A stretch of DNA of 64,000 nucleotides, from assembly GCF_030317205.1 (NCBI RefSeq), contig NZ_JASZYB010000004.1, forward strand, positions 124,001 through 188,000, written 5' to 3'. The stretch is from Variovorax sp. J2L1-78. Its GTDB lineage: Bacteria; Pseudomonadota; Gammaproteobacteria; Burkholderiales; Burkholderiaceae_C. Below, piece by piece: positions 47,896-58,674 of this stretch. Under the pieces are notes generated by a model. It was not told the origin of the DNA. It did not search any database and was given only the letters and a program-made list of their open reading frames with translations. A program made the translations under genes and the position numbers. How positions within the stretch are numbered: position 1 is the stretch's first letter; each line of letters opens with the position of its first letter.

Positions 47896-48457
47896 GCCCG
47901 CCCGCCTCGAGCAGCGCCTCGGCGGCGGCAAGGTCGGCCAGGGTGTCGATGTCGGTCACGATGCCGATGTCGTCGACCACCAGATCGCGCACCTCGCCGC
48001 GCGCGCGCAGCGCCTGCAGCACGGGGGCTGCGCCACGCTCGCCCGTCAGGGTCAGCAGTGCGTCGCGCGCGCCCGCATCGAACGCCACCGGGTGACCCCG
48101 TCGGCCTTCGTGTTGCGGCTGCACCGCCGTGGCGCCTGCCAACGCTTCGGCCACGCGGCGCAGCGTGTCCGGCCGCACCAGCGGCAGGTCGGCGGGCAGC
48201 ACCAGCCAGCCGGCCGCATCAGCGGTCGCGCGCACCGCCGCGGCGATCGAATCGCCCATGCCCGGATGGCCCGCGTCCTCCAGATGCCAGGGCAGCCCGC
48301 TGGCACGCACCGCATCGAGCGTGCGGTCGAGCACCGGCTTCCCGCCGAGCGGCGCCGCCAGCTTGTGCTGCGCGCCGCCCGAGGCGCGAAAGCGCTCGCC
48401 GCGGCCGGAGGCCAGCACGATCACGGTGGGCAAGGTGGAAGGCAGCGGTGCGGTCAT
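47879..48457 (-). CDS. MobA/MocA-like nucleotidyltransferase
   Basis: 192 residues. The nucleotide-binding start VIVLASGRGERFRASGGAQHKLAAPLGGKPVLDRTLDAVRA and the metal-binding VLPADLPLVRPDTLRRVAEAL identify the MobA-like NTP-transferase family (MocA, PucB, CoxS-accessory types). GRRGHPVAFDAGARDALLTLTGERGAAPVL is typical of molybdenum cofactor cytidylyltransferases. No molybdoenzyme is adjacent. It converges with sodC, overlapping by 17 bases. Confidence 0.85.
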   Translation of the reverse strand: MTAPLPSTLPTVIVLASGRGERFRASGGAQHKLAAPLGGKPVLDRTLDAVRASGLPWHLEDAGHPGMGDSIAAAVRATADAAGWLVLPADLPLVRPDTLRRVAEALAGATAVQPQHEGRRGHPVAFDAGARDALLTLTGERGAAPVLQALRARGEVRDLVVDDIGIVTDIDTLADLAAAEALLEAGGLSPSR

Positions 48458-48511
48458 GACTGAAGTATCACGCGCATGCCGCGAAGGTCGCGGTGGACCG
48501 ACAATCGCCCG

Positions 48512-49156
48512 ATGACCTCTCCCAACGACAACCTCGCCGCGCTGCGCAAGAGCTACGAGCGGGCCGAGCTGGACGAAACCCACAGCGCGCACGAGCCGCT
48601 GCAGCAGTTCGAACGCTGGCTCGGCGACGCCATCGAGGCGCAACTCCCCGAACCCAATGCCATGACGCTGGCCACGGTCGGCAGCGACCTGCGGCCGTCG
48701 ACCCGCATCGTGCTCATCAAGGGCTACGACGCGCGCGGCATCGTCTGGTACACCAACTACCAGAGCCGCAAGGGCCAGGAGCTGGCCGGCAACCCATATG
48801 CGGCGCTGCAGTTCCACTGGGTCGAGCTGGAACGGGTGGTGCGCATCGAAGGCCGGGTCGAGAAGGTCGATGCCGCCGAGAGCGACGCCTACTTCGCCAG
48901 CCGCCCGCTCGACTCCCGCATCGGCGCCTGGGCCAGCCCGCAGAGCGAGGTGATCTCGGGGCGCGAGGTGCTGGTGAAGAACGCCGCCGTGGCCGCGGCC
49001 CGGCATCTGCTGTCACCGCCGCGCCCGCCGCACTGGGGCGGCTACCGGCTGGTGCCCGACCGTTGGGAGTTCTGGCAGGGCCGCAAGAGCCGGCTGCACG
49101 ACCGCCTGCGCTACCGGCAAGATGGCGGCTGGGTGCGCGAACGGCTGGCACCCTGA
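48512..49156 (+). CDS. pdxH: Pyridoxamine 5'-phosphate oxidase
   Basis: 214 residues, FMN-dependent last step of pyridoxal phosphate synthesis. Family strings: LRKSYERAELDETHSAHEPLQQFERWL, NAMTLATVGSDLRPSTRIVLIKGYDARGIVWYTNYQSRKGQEL, NPYAALQFHWVELERVVRIEGRVEKV, PHWGGYRLVPDRWEFWQGRKSRLHDRLRYR. Full length. It is divergent from the nucleotidyltransferase gene (54 bases between starts). Confidence 0.96.
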   Translation: MTSPNDNLAALRKSYERAELDETHSAHEPLQQFERWLGDAIEAQLPEPNAMTLATVGSDLRPSTRIVLIKGYDARGIVWYTNYQSRKGQELAGNPYAALQFHWVELERVVRIEGRVEKVDAAESDAYFASRPLDSRIGAWASPQSEVISGREVLVKNAAVAAARHLLSPPRPPHWGGYRLVPDRWEFWQGRKSRLHDRLRYRQDGGWVRERLAP

Positions 49157-49271
49157 GTTCGACAGCGCCCCGCGCGGCGCACGCCTACACCGGATCGCGC
49201 CCCCCGGGGCAGCCGCGAGGGCGGCCGCAAGTTCCTAGAATGCGCGGTCCTGCCGCTTCTCCCTCCCCCAC

Positions 49272-50123
49272 GTGTCCGATCGCCTCCCTGTTCTCCCCCA
49301 GTACGTCCTGCCCAAGCAGGCGCTGACCTCGTTCGCCGGGTGGGTCGCCGGCAAGGAGCGCGGGGCGGTCACGACCTGGATCGTGCGGCGTTTCGTCGCC
49401 AAGTACGGCGTGAACATGGCGGAGGCGCTCGACAGCGACATCGCCAGCTACGCCAGCTTCAACGACTTCTTCACCCGCGCACTCAAGCCCGGCGCCCGGC
49501 CGATCGCCCGGGCCGACCTGGTGTCGCCGGTGGACGGCGCGATCAGCCAGTTCGGCGTGATCGACGACGACCAGATCTTTCAGGCCAAGGGCCACCACTG
49601 CACGGCCACCGCGCTGGTCGGCGGCGACGCCGCCTTGGCCGCGCAGTTCGCGCACGGCAGCTTCGCCACGCTGTACCTGAGCCCGCGTGACTACCACCGC
49701 ATCCACATGCCCTGCGATGGCCGGCTGCGCCGCATGATCTACGTGCCGGGCGAATTGTTCTCGGTGAATCCGACCACCGCCCGCGGCGTGCCGGGCCTCT
49801 TCGCGCGCAACGAGCGCACCGTGTGCCTGTTCGACGGGCCGCGTGGCCCCTTCGTGCTGGTGCTGGTCGGCGCCACCATCGTGGGCAGCATGGCCACGGT
49901 CTGGCACGGCGTGATCAACCCGCCGCGCGGCGGCGAGGTGCGCGAATGGCGCTACGACGACCAGGACATCTCGCTCAAGCAAGGTGAAGAGATGGGGCGC
50001 TTCCTGCTCGGATCGACGGTCGTGATGCTGTTCCCGCGGCCCGCGCTGGCCTTCAACCCGGCCTGGGCGCCAGGCCGGCCGGTGCGTCTGGGCGAAGTGA
50101 TGGCCAACCACACCAACGGCTGA
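49272..50123 (+). CDS. psd: Phosphatidylserine decarboxylase proenzyme
   Basis: 283 residues, makes phosphatidylethanolamine at the inner membrane. The self-cleavage motif LGST gives cleavage between Gly247 and Ser248, forming the pyruvoyl group. Other motifs: FNDFFTRALKPGARPI, SPVDGAISQFG, LYLSPRDYHRIHMPCDGRL, YVPGELFSVNP. The start is GTG at 49272. Confidence 0.96.
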   Translation: MSDRLPVLPQYVLPKQALTSFAGWVAGKERGAVTTWIVRRFVAKYGVNMAEALDSDIASYASFNDFFTRALKPGARPIARADLVSPVDGAISQFGVIDDDQIFQAKGHHCTATALVGGDAALAAQFAHGSFATLYLSPRDYHRIHMPCDGRLRRMIYVPGELFSVNPTTARGVPGLFARNERTVCLFDGPRGPFVLVLVGATIVGSMATVWHGVINPPRGGEVREWRYDDQDISLKQGEEMGRFLLGSTVVMLFPRPALAFNPAWAPGRPVRLGEVMANHTNG

Positions 50124-50248
50124 GGCGCTGTCCGCCACAGCCCACGGCTGGCGCGAGGCGACAGCTACAACATTCGTAGCAAACGGACGCCTGCGCTATA
50201 GTCGCCAGCCCGCTTTGCACCGCCATCCATGCCGAGGAGACGACCCCG

Positions 50249-50629
50249 ATGAGTTCCAAGGAAAACGCAGCCGTGAACCAGCTGCTGGCGCTGCTCGAAG
50301 CACGCTACGCCTTGCGGGTGCTCTGGGCGCTGCGGGACGGCCATGCGCAGACCTTCAGGCTGTTGCAGGACAGCGTGGGCGGCATCACGCCCAACACGCT
50401 GAACACCCGCATCAAGGAGCTGCGCGAAGCCGGGGTCGTCAGCCACAGCGGCGAGGGCTACTGCCTGACGCTCAGCGGGCAGGACCTGCTCAAGCGCCTG
50501 TCCGACCTGCAGGCCTTCGCCGCCAAATGGCAGGCGGGCCAGGTCCGGAAAGCGGCGGCCTCGGCTGCGGCGGCAACGCCACCCGCGACGGTATCGACGC
50601 CACCCGCACCGGCCGCCTCCTCGCACTGA
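50249..50629 (+). CDS. HxlR-like winged-helix regulator
   Basis: 126 residues: LLALLEARYALRVLWALRDGHAQTFRLLQDSVGGITPNTLNTRIKELREAGVVSHSGEGYCLTLSGQDLLKRLSDLQAFAAKW. This follows the HxlR pattern (W-x-LxxL, TxxxLxxRLxxLxxxGLV, YxLTxxG) but lacks the usual N-terminal redox cysteine before the first helix. The tail after residue 95 is Ala/Pro-rich and disordered. It stands alone between psd and the FKBP gene; target unknown. Confidence 0.75.
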   Translation: MSSKENAAVNQLLALLEARYALRVLWALRDGHAQTFRLLQDSVGGITPNTLNTRIKELREAGVVSHSGEGYCLTLSGQDLLKRLSDLQAFAAKWQAGQVRKAAASAAAATPPATVSTPPAPAASSH

Positions 50630-50737
50630 GCAGCCGGCCGACGCCGCGCTGCGACGGCGTGGCGTCCTGCAGAGCGGCCGGGGCTGCTCGTTAAACTCCC
50701 CCGCTTTCTTTCTCTTCCAACCCCATCAGGAGCGCCC

Positions 50738-51088
50738 ATGCCCACCACCCCTTCCGGCCTGCAATACGAAGACACCGTCGTCGGAGACGGCGCCGAAGCC
50801 AAGCCCGGCCAGCACGTGCACGTGCACTACACCGGCTGGCTCTACAACGACGGCGTGCAGGGCGCCAAGTTCGACTCCAGCCGTGATCGCAACGACCCCT
50901 TCGCGTTCTCGCTGGGCGCCGGCCAGGTCATCAAGGGCTGGGACGAAGGCGTCGCGGGCATGAAGATCGGCGGCCAGCGCACGCTGGTGATCCCGGCTGC
51001 GCTGGGCTACGGTGCCCGCGGCGCCGGCGGCGTGATTCCGCCGAACGCCACGCTGAAGTTCGACGTCGAGCTGCTCGACGCGCACTGA
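50738..51088 (+). CDS. FKBP-type peptidyl-prolyl cis-trans isomerase
   Basis: 116 residues, single FKBP domain without signal peptide: GLQYEDTVVGDGAEAKPGQHVHVHYTGWLYNDGVQGAKFDSSRDRNDPFAFSLGAGQVIKGWDEGVAGMKIGGQRTLVIPAALGYGARGAGGVIPPNATLKFDVELL. Active-site aromatic and Asp residues are present (Tyr and Asp of HYTGW/KFDSS, Trp of KGWDEG, Tyr of LGYG). Cytosolic. Terminated 60 bases later, upstream of grpE. Confidence 0.95.
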   Translation: MPTTPSGLQYEDTVVGDGAEAKPGQHVHVHYTGWLYNDGVQGAKFDSSRDRNDPFAFSLGAGQVIKGWDEGVAGMKIGGQRTLVIPAALGYGARGAGGVIPPNATLKFDVELLDAH

Positions 51089-51149
51089 TCCCCTGGGACG
51101 GCGGTGCCGTCCCCAGACCTCACCGCGGGAAACGCAGCATTTCCCGCCA

Positions 51150-51174
51150 GCGGCTTGATCAGCCGCATTTTTTT
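51150..51174 (+). terminator. Intrinsic terminator after the FKBP gene
   Basis: GCGGCT, TGATC loop and AGCCGC are followed by A and seven T. Confidence 0.85.
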
Positions 51175-51176
51175 GC

Positions 51177-51205
51177 CTTGAAAAGCCCTACTGCCGGCCC
51201 CAGAT
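51177..51205 (+). promoter_or_regulatory. Sigma-32 (heat-shock) promoter of grpE-dnaK-dnaJ
   Basis: CTTGAAA at 51177-51183, a 14-base spacer and CCCCAGAT at 51198-51205 match the RpoH consensus (CTTGAAA, 11-16 bases, CCCCATnT) with one mismatch. It ends 45 bases before the grpE ATG and starts right after the FKBP terminator. Confidence 0.85.
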
Positions 51206-51250
51206 GGCCTGCAATCGTTTCTTTCACGGCCAATCCAACGGTTTTTGAGC

Positions 51251-51826
51251 ATGTCAGACCCAAAAAATCCCGAACTGAACCCGCAGACCCTGCAAGGTGA
51301 CCCGAGCCCCGAAGAGCTGGAAGCCGCGCAGTTCGCCAACGAGGCCGATGCCCAGGGCGAACTGGCCACGGTCCAGGCCGAACTGGCCGCGCTCCAGGCG
51401 AAAAACGCCGAACTGGCCGACCAGTACCTGCGCGCCCAGGCCGACGTGCAGAACGCCCGCCGCCGCGCCGACGACGACATCAGCAAGGCCCGCAAGTTCG
51501 CGGTCGAATCCTTCGCCGAGAGCCTGCTGCCCGTGACCGACAGCCTGGAAGCCGGTCTCGCGATCCAGGACGTCACGCCCGAACAGATCCGCGAAGGCGC
51601 CGAAGCCACGCTGCGCCAGCTCAAGAGTGCGCTCGAGCGCCACAAGGTGATCGAGATCGCTCCGGCCGCCGGCACCAAGTTCGACCCGCACCAGCACCAG
51701 GCCATCTCGGTCGTGCCGACGCCGGGCCAGGAGCCCAACACCATCGTGGGCGTGCTGCAGAAGGGCTACACCATCGCCGAACGCGTGCTGCGCCCGGCGC
51801 TGGTCACCGTCAGCTCGGCGAGCTGA
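51251..51826 (+). CDS. grpE: Nucleotide exchange factor GrpE
   Basis: 191 residues. Promotes ADP release from DnaK. The acidic N-terminus precedes a long coiled coil (residues 24-95, EELEAAQFANEADAQGELATVQAELAALQAKNAELADQYLRAQADVQNARRRADDDISKARKFAVESFAESLLPVTDSLEAGL). The beta-domain end is KFDPHQHQAISVVPTPGQEPNTIVGVLQKGYTIAERVLRPALVTVS. ATG at 51251 preferred over an in-frame TTG six bases earlier. Confidence 0.97.
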   Translation: MSDPKNPELNPQTLQGDPSPEELEAAQFANEADAQGELATVQAELAALQAKNAELADQYLRAQADVQNARRRADDDISKARKFAVESFAESLLPVTDSLEAGLAIQDVTPEQIREGAEATLRQLKSALERHKVIEIAPAAGTKFDPHQHQAISVVPTPGQEPNTIVGVLQKGYTIAERVLRPALVTVSSAS

Positions 51827-51933
51827 TCCTGCACAAGAAACCCACAGGAAATCCCCGCGCCATCCCTTGAATCACGGCGGGTTATCCACACGTTCACAAC
51901 AACTTCATTTCAGCATTCAGGAGAACCTTCATC

Positions 51934-53871
<1,938 letters not shown>

Positions 53872-53889
53872 TCGGCAGCCGCTCTCCAA

Positions 53890-53923
53890 GGCTGGATCAC
53901 CCTGTCGGGTGATCCAGCCTTTT
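53890..53923 (+). terminator. Hairpin terminator between dnaK and dnaJ
   Basis: A perfect 12-bp stem, GGCTGGATCACC with GGTGATCCAGCC, is followed by four T. Its place inside the operon suggests partial termination, giving more dnaK than dnaJ mRNA. Confidence 0.8.
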
Positions 53924-53957
53924 CCGTTTCCTGACCCGCTCCCGACGACCACGTACC

Positions 53958-55097
53958 ATGGCCACCAAACGCGACTACTACGAAACCCTCGGCGTTCCCA
54001 AGAACGCGAGCGAGGAAGAGATCAAGAAGGCTTATCGCAAGCTCGCGATGAAGCACCACCCCGACCGCAACCAGGGTGACGCCTCGAAGGACGCCGAGGC
54101 GAAGTTCAAGGACGCCAAGGAAGCGTACGAGATGCTGTCCGACCCGCAGAAGCGGGCCGCCTATGACCAGTACGGCCATGCCGGCGTCGACCCCAACATG
54201 CGCGGCGGCCCGGGCGCGGAGGGCTTCGGCGGCTTCGCGGAAGCCTTCGGCGACATCTTCGGCGACGTGTTCGGCGGCGCCCGCGGCGGCCGCCAGGGCA
54301 GCGGGCGCCAGGTGTTTCGCGGCAGCGACCTGAGCTACGCGATGGAGATCACGCTGGAGGAAGCCGCCGAGGGCAAGGACGCGCAGATCCGCATTCCGAG
54401 CTGGGACGACTGCGACACCTGCCACGGCAGCGGCGCCAAGCCCGGCACCAAGCCCATCACCTGCACCACCTGCCACGGCCAAGGCTCGGTGCAGATGCGC
54501 CAGGGCTTTTTCAGCGTGCAGCAGACCTGCCCGCAATGCCACGGCAGCGGCAAGATCATCCCCGAGCCGTGCCCCACCTGCCACGGCCAGGGCAAGATCA
54601 AGAACAACAAGACGCTGGAAGTGAAGATCCCGGCCGGCATCGACGACGGCATGCGCATCCGCAGCACCGGCAACGGCGAGCCCGGCACCAACGGCGGGCC
54701 GCCGGGCGATCTTTACATCGAGATCCGCCTGAAGAAGCACGAGATTTTCGAGCGCGACGGCGACGACCTGCACTGCGTGGTGCCCGTCAGCATGACCACG
54801 GCCGCGCTGGGCGGCGAGATCAACGTGCCGACCCTCAGCGGCGCGGCCGCCATCGACATTCCCGACGGCACGCAAAGCGGCAAGCAGTTCCGCCTGCGCG
54901 GCAAGGGCATCAAGGGCGTGCGCGGGAGCTATCCGGGCGACCTGTACTGCCACGTGCGCGTCGAGACGCCCGTCAAGCTCACCGAGCACCAGCGCAAGCT
55001 GCTCAAGGAGCTCGACGACTCCTTCAAGAAGGGCGGCCACAAGCACAGCCCGACCGACAAGGGCTGGTTCGACAAGGCCAAGGAATTCTTCAGCTGA
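53958..55097 (+). CDS. dnaJ: Chaperone DnaJ
   Basis: 379 residues. J domain with HPD at 34-36 (AMKHHPDRNQG), Gly/Phe linker (GGFGGFAEAFGDIFGDVFGG), four zinc repeats (CDTCHGSG, CTTCHGQG, CPQCHGSG, CPTCHGQG) and the C-terminal substrate and dimerisation domains. Stimulates DnaK ATPase. Followed by a strong terminator. Confidence 0.98.
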   Translation: MATKRDYYETLGVPKNASEEEIKKAYRKLAMKHHPDRNQGDASKDAEAKFKDAKEAYEMLSDPQKRAAYDQYGHAGVDPNMRGGPGAEGFGGFAEAFGDIFGDVFGGARGGRQGSGRQVFRGSDLSYAMEITLEEAAEGKDAQIRIPSWDDCDTCHGSGAKPGTKPITCTTCHGQGSVQMRQGFFSVQQTCPQCHGSGKIIPEPCPTCHGQGKIKNNKTLEVKIPAGIDDGMRIRSTGNGEPGTNGGPPGDLYIEIRLKKHEIFERDGDDLHCVVPVSMTTAALGGEINVPTLSGAAAIDIPDGTQSGKQFRLRGKGIKGVRGSYPGDLYCHVRVETPVKLTEHQRKLLKELDDSFKKGGHKHSPTDKGWFDKAKEFFS

Positions 55098-55124
55098 GCG
55101 CCTTTGGCTGACTCGCTCCGACAA

Positions 55125-55148
55125 GGGCGGCCTGCGGGCCGCCCTTTT
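55125..55148 (+). terminator. Intrinsic terminator of the grpE-dnaK-dnaJ operon
   Basis: GGGCGGCC, TGCG loop and GGCCGCCC are followed by four T, 27 bases past dnaJ. Confidence 0.87.
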
Positions 55149-55220
55149 GTTTGGTGCTATCGATATACGGGGAAAACACGGTCGGCGATCACGGTTGCCG
55201 AATCGTTCATGGTTCAGGGT

Positions 55221-55248
55221 GGAACTTGATCCGGCGCTGTTGTTCAGA
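55221..55248 (+). promoter_or_regulatory. RpoE-like ECF promoter upstream of prkA
   Basis: GGAACTT at 55221-55227, a 16-base spacer and TCAGA at 55244-55248 fit the sigma-E consensus (GGAACTT, 16 bases, TCnnA). The dnaJ-prkA gap (55098-55423) holds the dnaJ terminator, this element, a small GGGGC/GCCCC hairpin near 55387-55400, and nothing else I recognise. The leader would be about 170 bases. Confidence 0.55.
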
Positions 55249-55423
55249 GAGAACACACCATACGCAGGTGCGATCTTTGCTTTATGCTGAATCAGCAGTT
55301 TGGTTAGGGAGTTTTTGCAGGGCACCACGCCGTACGCAAGCGCCTACACAGCGGTTGCGGTCGGCGCGTGTTCTGCGGCAGATCCGGGGCTACGGCCCCA
55401 TTGACTCGATGGAGGTTTTGTCC

Positions 55424-57346
55424 ATGGATGTGATCAGCAACTTTGCCGCCCGCTACGACCGCACGCGAGAAGAAGTCATCTCGCTGCAGGAGTACCTCGA
55501 CATCTGCAAGCGCGAGCCGGTCGCCTACGCCACCGCCGCCGAACGCATGCTCAAGGCCATCGGCGAGCCCGAGCTCGTCGACACCCGCAACGATCCGCGC
55601 CTCTCGCGCATCTTCGCGAACAAGGTGATCAAGCTCTACCCGGCGTTCAAGGAGTTCTATGGCATGGAAGACGCCATCGAACAGGTGGTGTCGTACTTCC
55701 GCCATGCCGCCCAGGGCCTGGAGGAAAAGAAACAAATCCTCTACCTGCTGGGGCCGGTGGGCGGCGGCAAGAGCTCCATTGCCGAGCGGCTCAAGCAATT
55801 GATGGAACACGTGCCCTTCTATTCCATCAAGGGCTCGCCGGTGAACGAATCGCCGCTCGGCCTGTTCGACCCGACCGAAGACGGCGAGATCCTCGAAAAG
55901 GAATACGGCATTCCGCGCCGCTACCTGCAGCGCATCCTGTCGCCGTGGGCCGTCAAGCGGCTGGAGGAATACGGCGGCGACATCCGCAAGTTCCAGGTGG
56001 TCAAGCGCTACCCGTCGGTGCTGCGGCAGATCGGCGTGGCCAAGACCGAACCGGGCGACGAGAACAACCAGGACATCTCCTCGCTGGTCGGCAAGATCGA
56101 CATCCGCAAGCTCGAGACCTATGCGCAGGACGACCCCGACGCCTACTCCTATTCCGGCGGCCTGTGCCTCGCGAACCAGGGCCTGCTGGAGTTCGTCGAG
56201 ATGTTCAAGGCGCCGATCAAGGTGCTGCACCCGCTGCTGACGGCCACGCAGGAAGGCAACTTCAAGGGCACCGAAGGCTTCGGCGCGATTCCCTTCGACG
56301 GCATCGTGCTGGCGCACAGCAACGAGAGCGAGTGGAAGGCCTTCCGCAACAACAAGAACAACGAGGCTTTCCTCGACCGCATCTACATCGTCAAGGTGCC
56401 GTACTGCCTGCGCGTCTCGGAGGAGATCAAGATCTACGAGAAGCTGGTGCGAACCTCGTCGCTGTGGGAGGCGCCCTGCGCCCCGGGCACGCTGCGCATG
56501 ATGGCGCAGTTCTCGGTGCTCACGCGCCTGAAGGAGCCGGAGAACTCGAGCATCTTCAGCAAGATGCAGGTCTACGACGGCGACAGCCTGAAGGACACCG
56601 ACCCCAAGGCCAAGTCGCTGCAGGAGTACCGCGACTACGCCGGCGTCGACGAGGGCATGAGCGGCGTGTCGACGCGCTTCGCCTTCAAGATCATCTCCAA
56701 GGTTTTCAACTTCGACAGCAGCGAGATCGCGGCCAACCCGGTCCACCTGATGTACGTGCTCGAGCAGCAGATCGAGCGCGAGCAGTTCCCCGCCGAGACC
56801 GAACAGAAGTACCTGGCGTACATCAAGGAACACCTGGCGGTGCGCTACGCCGAGTTCATCGGCAAGGAAATCCAGACCGCCTACCTCGAGAGCTACAGCG
56901 AGTACGGCCAGAACATCTTCGACCGCTACGTCACCTACGCCGACTACTGGATCCAGGACCAGGAGTACCGCGACGTGGACACCGGCGAGGTGTTCGACCG
57001 CGTGGCGCTCAATGGCGAGCTCGAGAAGATCGAGAAGCCCGCCGGCATCTCGAACCCCAAGGACTTCCGCAACGAGATCGTCAACTTCGTGCTGCGGGCG
57101 CGGGCCGGCAACGCGGGACGCAATCCGGCGTGGACCAGCTACGAGAAGCTGCGCACGGTGATCGAGAAGAAAATGTTCTCGAACACCGAGGAGCTGCTGC
57201 CCGTCATCAGCTTCAACACCAAGAGCAGCGCTGACGAACAGAAGAAGCACCAGGATTTCGTCGCGCGCATGGTCGAGAAGGGCTACACCGCCAAGCAGGT
57301 GCGGCTGCTGTGCGAGTGGTACCTGCGCGTTCGCAAGAGTTCCTGA
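55424..57346 (+). CDS. prkA: PrkA-type serine protein kinase (AAA+ fold)
   Basis: 640 residues, the length of PrkA/YeaG. P loop LGPVGGGKSSIAERLK at 109-124, with the family strings YSIKGSPVNESPLGLFDP, RQIGVAKTEPGDENNQDISSLVGKIDIRKLE, SYSGGLCLANQGLLEFVEMFKAPIKVLHPLLTATQEGNF and VLAHSNESEWKAFRNNKNNEAFLDRIYIVKVPYCLRVSEE. ATG at 55424 has GGAGG eight bases before it; an earlier ATG at 55409 overlaps that site. First of the conserved prkA-yeaH-ycgB trio linked to starvation and stress. Confidence 0.95.
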   Translation: MDVISNFAARYDRTREEVISLQEYLDICKREPVAYATAAERMLKAIGEPELVDTRNDPRLSRIFANKVIKLYPAFKEFYGMEDAIEQVVSYFRHAAQGLEEKKQILYLLGPVGGGKSSIAERLKQLMEHVPFYSIKGSPVNESPLGLFDPTEDGEILEKEYGIPRRYLQRILSPWAVKRLEEYGGDIRKFQVVKRYPSVLRQIGVAKTEPGDENNQDISSLVGKIDIRKLETYAQDDPDAYSYSGGLCLANQGLLEFVEMFKAPIKVLHPLLTATQEGNFKGTEGFGAIPFDGIVLAHSNESEWKAFRNNKNNEAFLDRIYIVKVPYCLRVSEEIKIYEKLVRTSSLWEAPCAPGTLRMMAQFSVLTRLKEPENSSIFSKMQVYDGDSLKDTDPKAKSLQEYRDYAGVDEGMSGVSTRFAFKIISKVFNFDSSEIAANPVHLMYVLEQQIEREQFPAETEQKYLAYIKEHLAVRYAEFIGKEIQTAYLESYSEYGQNIFDRYVTYADYWIQDQEYRDVDTGEVFDRVALNGELEKIEKPAGISNPKDFRNEIVNFVLRARAGNAGRNPAWTSYEKLRTVIEKKMFSNTEELLPVISFNTKSSADEQKKHQDFVARMVEKGYTAKQVRLLCEWYLRVRKSS

Positions 57347-57381
57347 GTTCATGACGCGCTCCGGCGCGGAGGTCTGACACC

Positions 57382-58674
57382 TTGGCCATGCTGCAACAGA
57401 TCATCGATCGGCGTTTGTCGGGCAAGAACAAATCGATCGGCAATCGCGAGCGCTTCCTGCGGCGCTACCGGGGCCAGATCCGCGACGCGGTGCGGCGTGC
57501 GATCAGTGGGCGTAACATCCGCGACCTCGAACGCGGCGAGGACATCACATTGCCCAAGCGCGACGTGTCGGAGCCGGTGTTCGGGCACGGGCCAGGGGGC
57601 AACCGCGAGTACGTGCACCCGGGCAACCAAGAATATCTCAAGGGCGACCGCATCAAGCGCCCGCCCGGCGGCGGGGGCGGCGGCCAGGGCAGCGGGGAAG
57701 CCGGCGACAGCGGCGAAGGTGAGGACGATTTCGTCTTCAAGCTGACCCGCGAAGAGTTCATGCAGGTCTTCTTCGACGACCTCGCCCTGCCCCACCTCAT
57801 CCGCACGCAGCTGGCCGAAGTGCCCGAGTGGAAGAGCCACCGCGCCGGCTTCAAGAGCGACGGCAACCCGAGCAGCCTCCATGTGGTGCGTTCGATGCGC
57901 GGTGCACTGGCGCGGCGCATCGCGCTGGGCGGCGAAGACCGCGTCGCGCTGCTGCGCATGCAGACCGAACTGCTGCAGTTGCGCGCCGAACCCGGGGCGC
58001 ACGAACCGCCGCTGGCCGACCGCATCGCCGATCTGGAAGCGCAGATCATCGAGCTGCGCCGTACGGCCAAGCACATCCCCTACATCGACCCGATCGACCT
58101 GCGCTACCGCAACCGCGTACGGGTGCCGGTGCCGAGTGCCAAGGCGGTGATGTTCTGCCTGATGGACGTGTCGGGCTCGATGGACGAGGCCCGCAAGGAC
58201 ATGTCCAAGCGCTTCTTCATGCTGCTGTACCTGTTTCTCACGCGGCACTACGAGAAGATCGACCTGGTCTTCCTGCGGCATCACACGCAGGCCCAGGAAG
58301 TGAGCGAGGAAGAGTTCTTCCACGCCACCGAGACTGGCGGCACCGTGGTATCGAGCGCGCTCGTGCTCATGGACGAGATCATCCGCGCGCGCTACCCCAG
58401 CGGGGAATGGAACATCTACGGCGCGCAGGCCAGCGATGGCGACAACTGGCACCAGGACAGCGGCCGCTGCCGCCAGATGCTGGAAGAGTCGATCCTGCCG
58501 ATGGTGCGCTACTACGCCTATGTGCAAGTGGCCGACGCCGAGCAGAACCTCTGGCAGGAATACGCGCAACTCGAAGGCGTGCGGCCCAACTTCGCGATGC
58601 GCAAGGTCGCGAGCGCGCAGGACATCTACCCGGTGTTTCGTGAACTGTTCAAGAAGGAAGGAGCGCCCGCATGA
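57382..58674 (+). CDS. yeaH: YeaH/YhbH-family protein (DUF444, von Willebrand A fold)
   Basis: 430 residues. IIDRRLSGKNKSIGNRERFLRRYRGQIRDAVRRAI opens the family; YVHPGNQEYLKGDRIKRPPGGGGGG is the conserved glycine hinge; AVMFCLMDVSGSMDEARKDMSKRFF carries the metal-binding DxSxS of a von Willebrand A domain; VFLRHHTQAQEVSEEEFFHATETGGTVVSSALVLMDEI and QASDGDNW follow. TTG at 57382 is placed nine bases after GGAGG; the ATG at 57388 is an alternative. Function is unknown beyond partnership with PrkA. Confidence 0.92.
   Translation: MAMLQQIIDRRLSGKNKSIGNRERFLRRYRGQIRDAVRRAISGRNIRDLERGEDITLPKRDVSEPVFGHGPGGNREYVHPGNQEYLKGDRIKRPPGGGGGGQGSGEAGDSGEGEDDFVFKLTREEFMQVFFDDLALPHLIRTQLAEVPEWKSHRAGFKSDGNPSSLHVVRSMRGALARRIALGGEDRVALLRMQTELLQLRAEPGAHEPPLADRIADLEAQIIELRRTAKHIPYIDPIDLRYRNRVRVPVPSAKAVMFCLMDVSGSMDEARKDMSKRFFMLLYLFLTRHYEKIDLVFLRHHTQAQEVSEEEFFHATETGGTVVSSALVLMDEIIRARYPSGEWNIYGAQASDGDNWHQDSGRCRQMLEESILPMVRYYAYVQVADAEQNLWQEYAQLEGVRPNFAMRKVASAQDIYPVFRELFKKEGAPA

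Noticed and set aside
51245..51250. TTG start six bases before the grpE ATG
   Set aside because: It adds only two residues and the ATG fits the usual GrpE start.
55151..55423. Longer prkA starting near 55151
   Set aside because: The open frame lacks family sequence, contains the ECF promoter motif, and the GGAGG ribosome site points to 55424.
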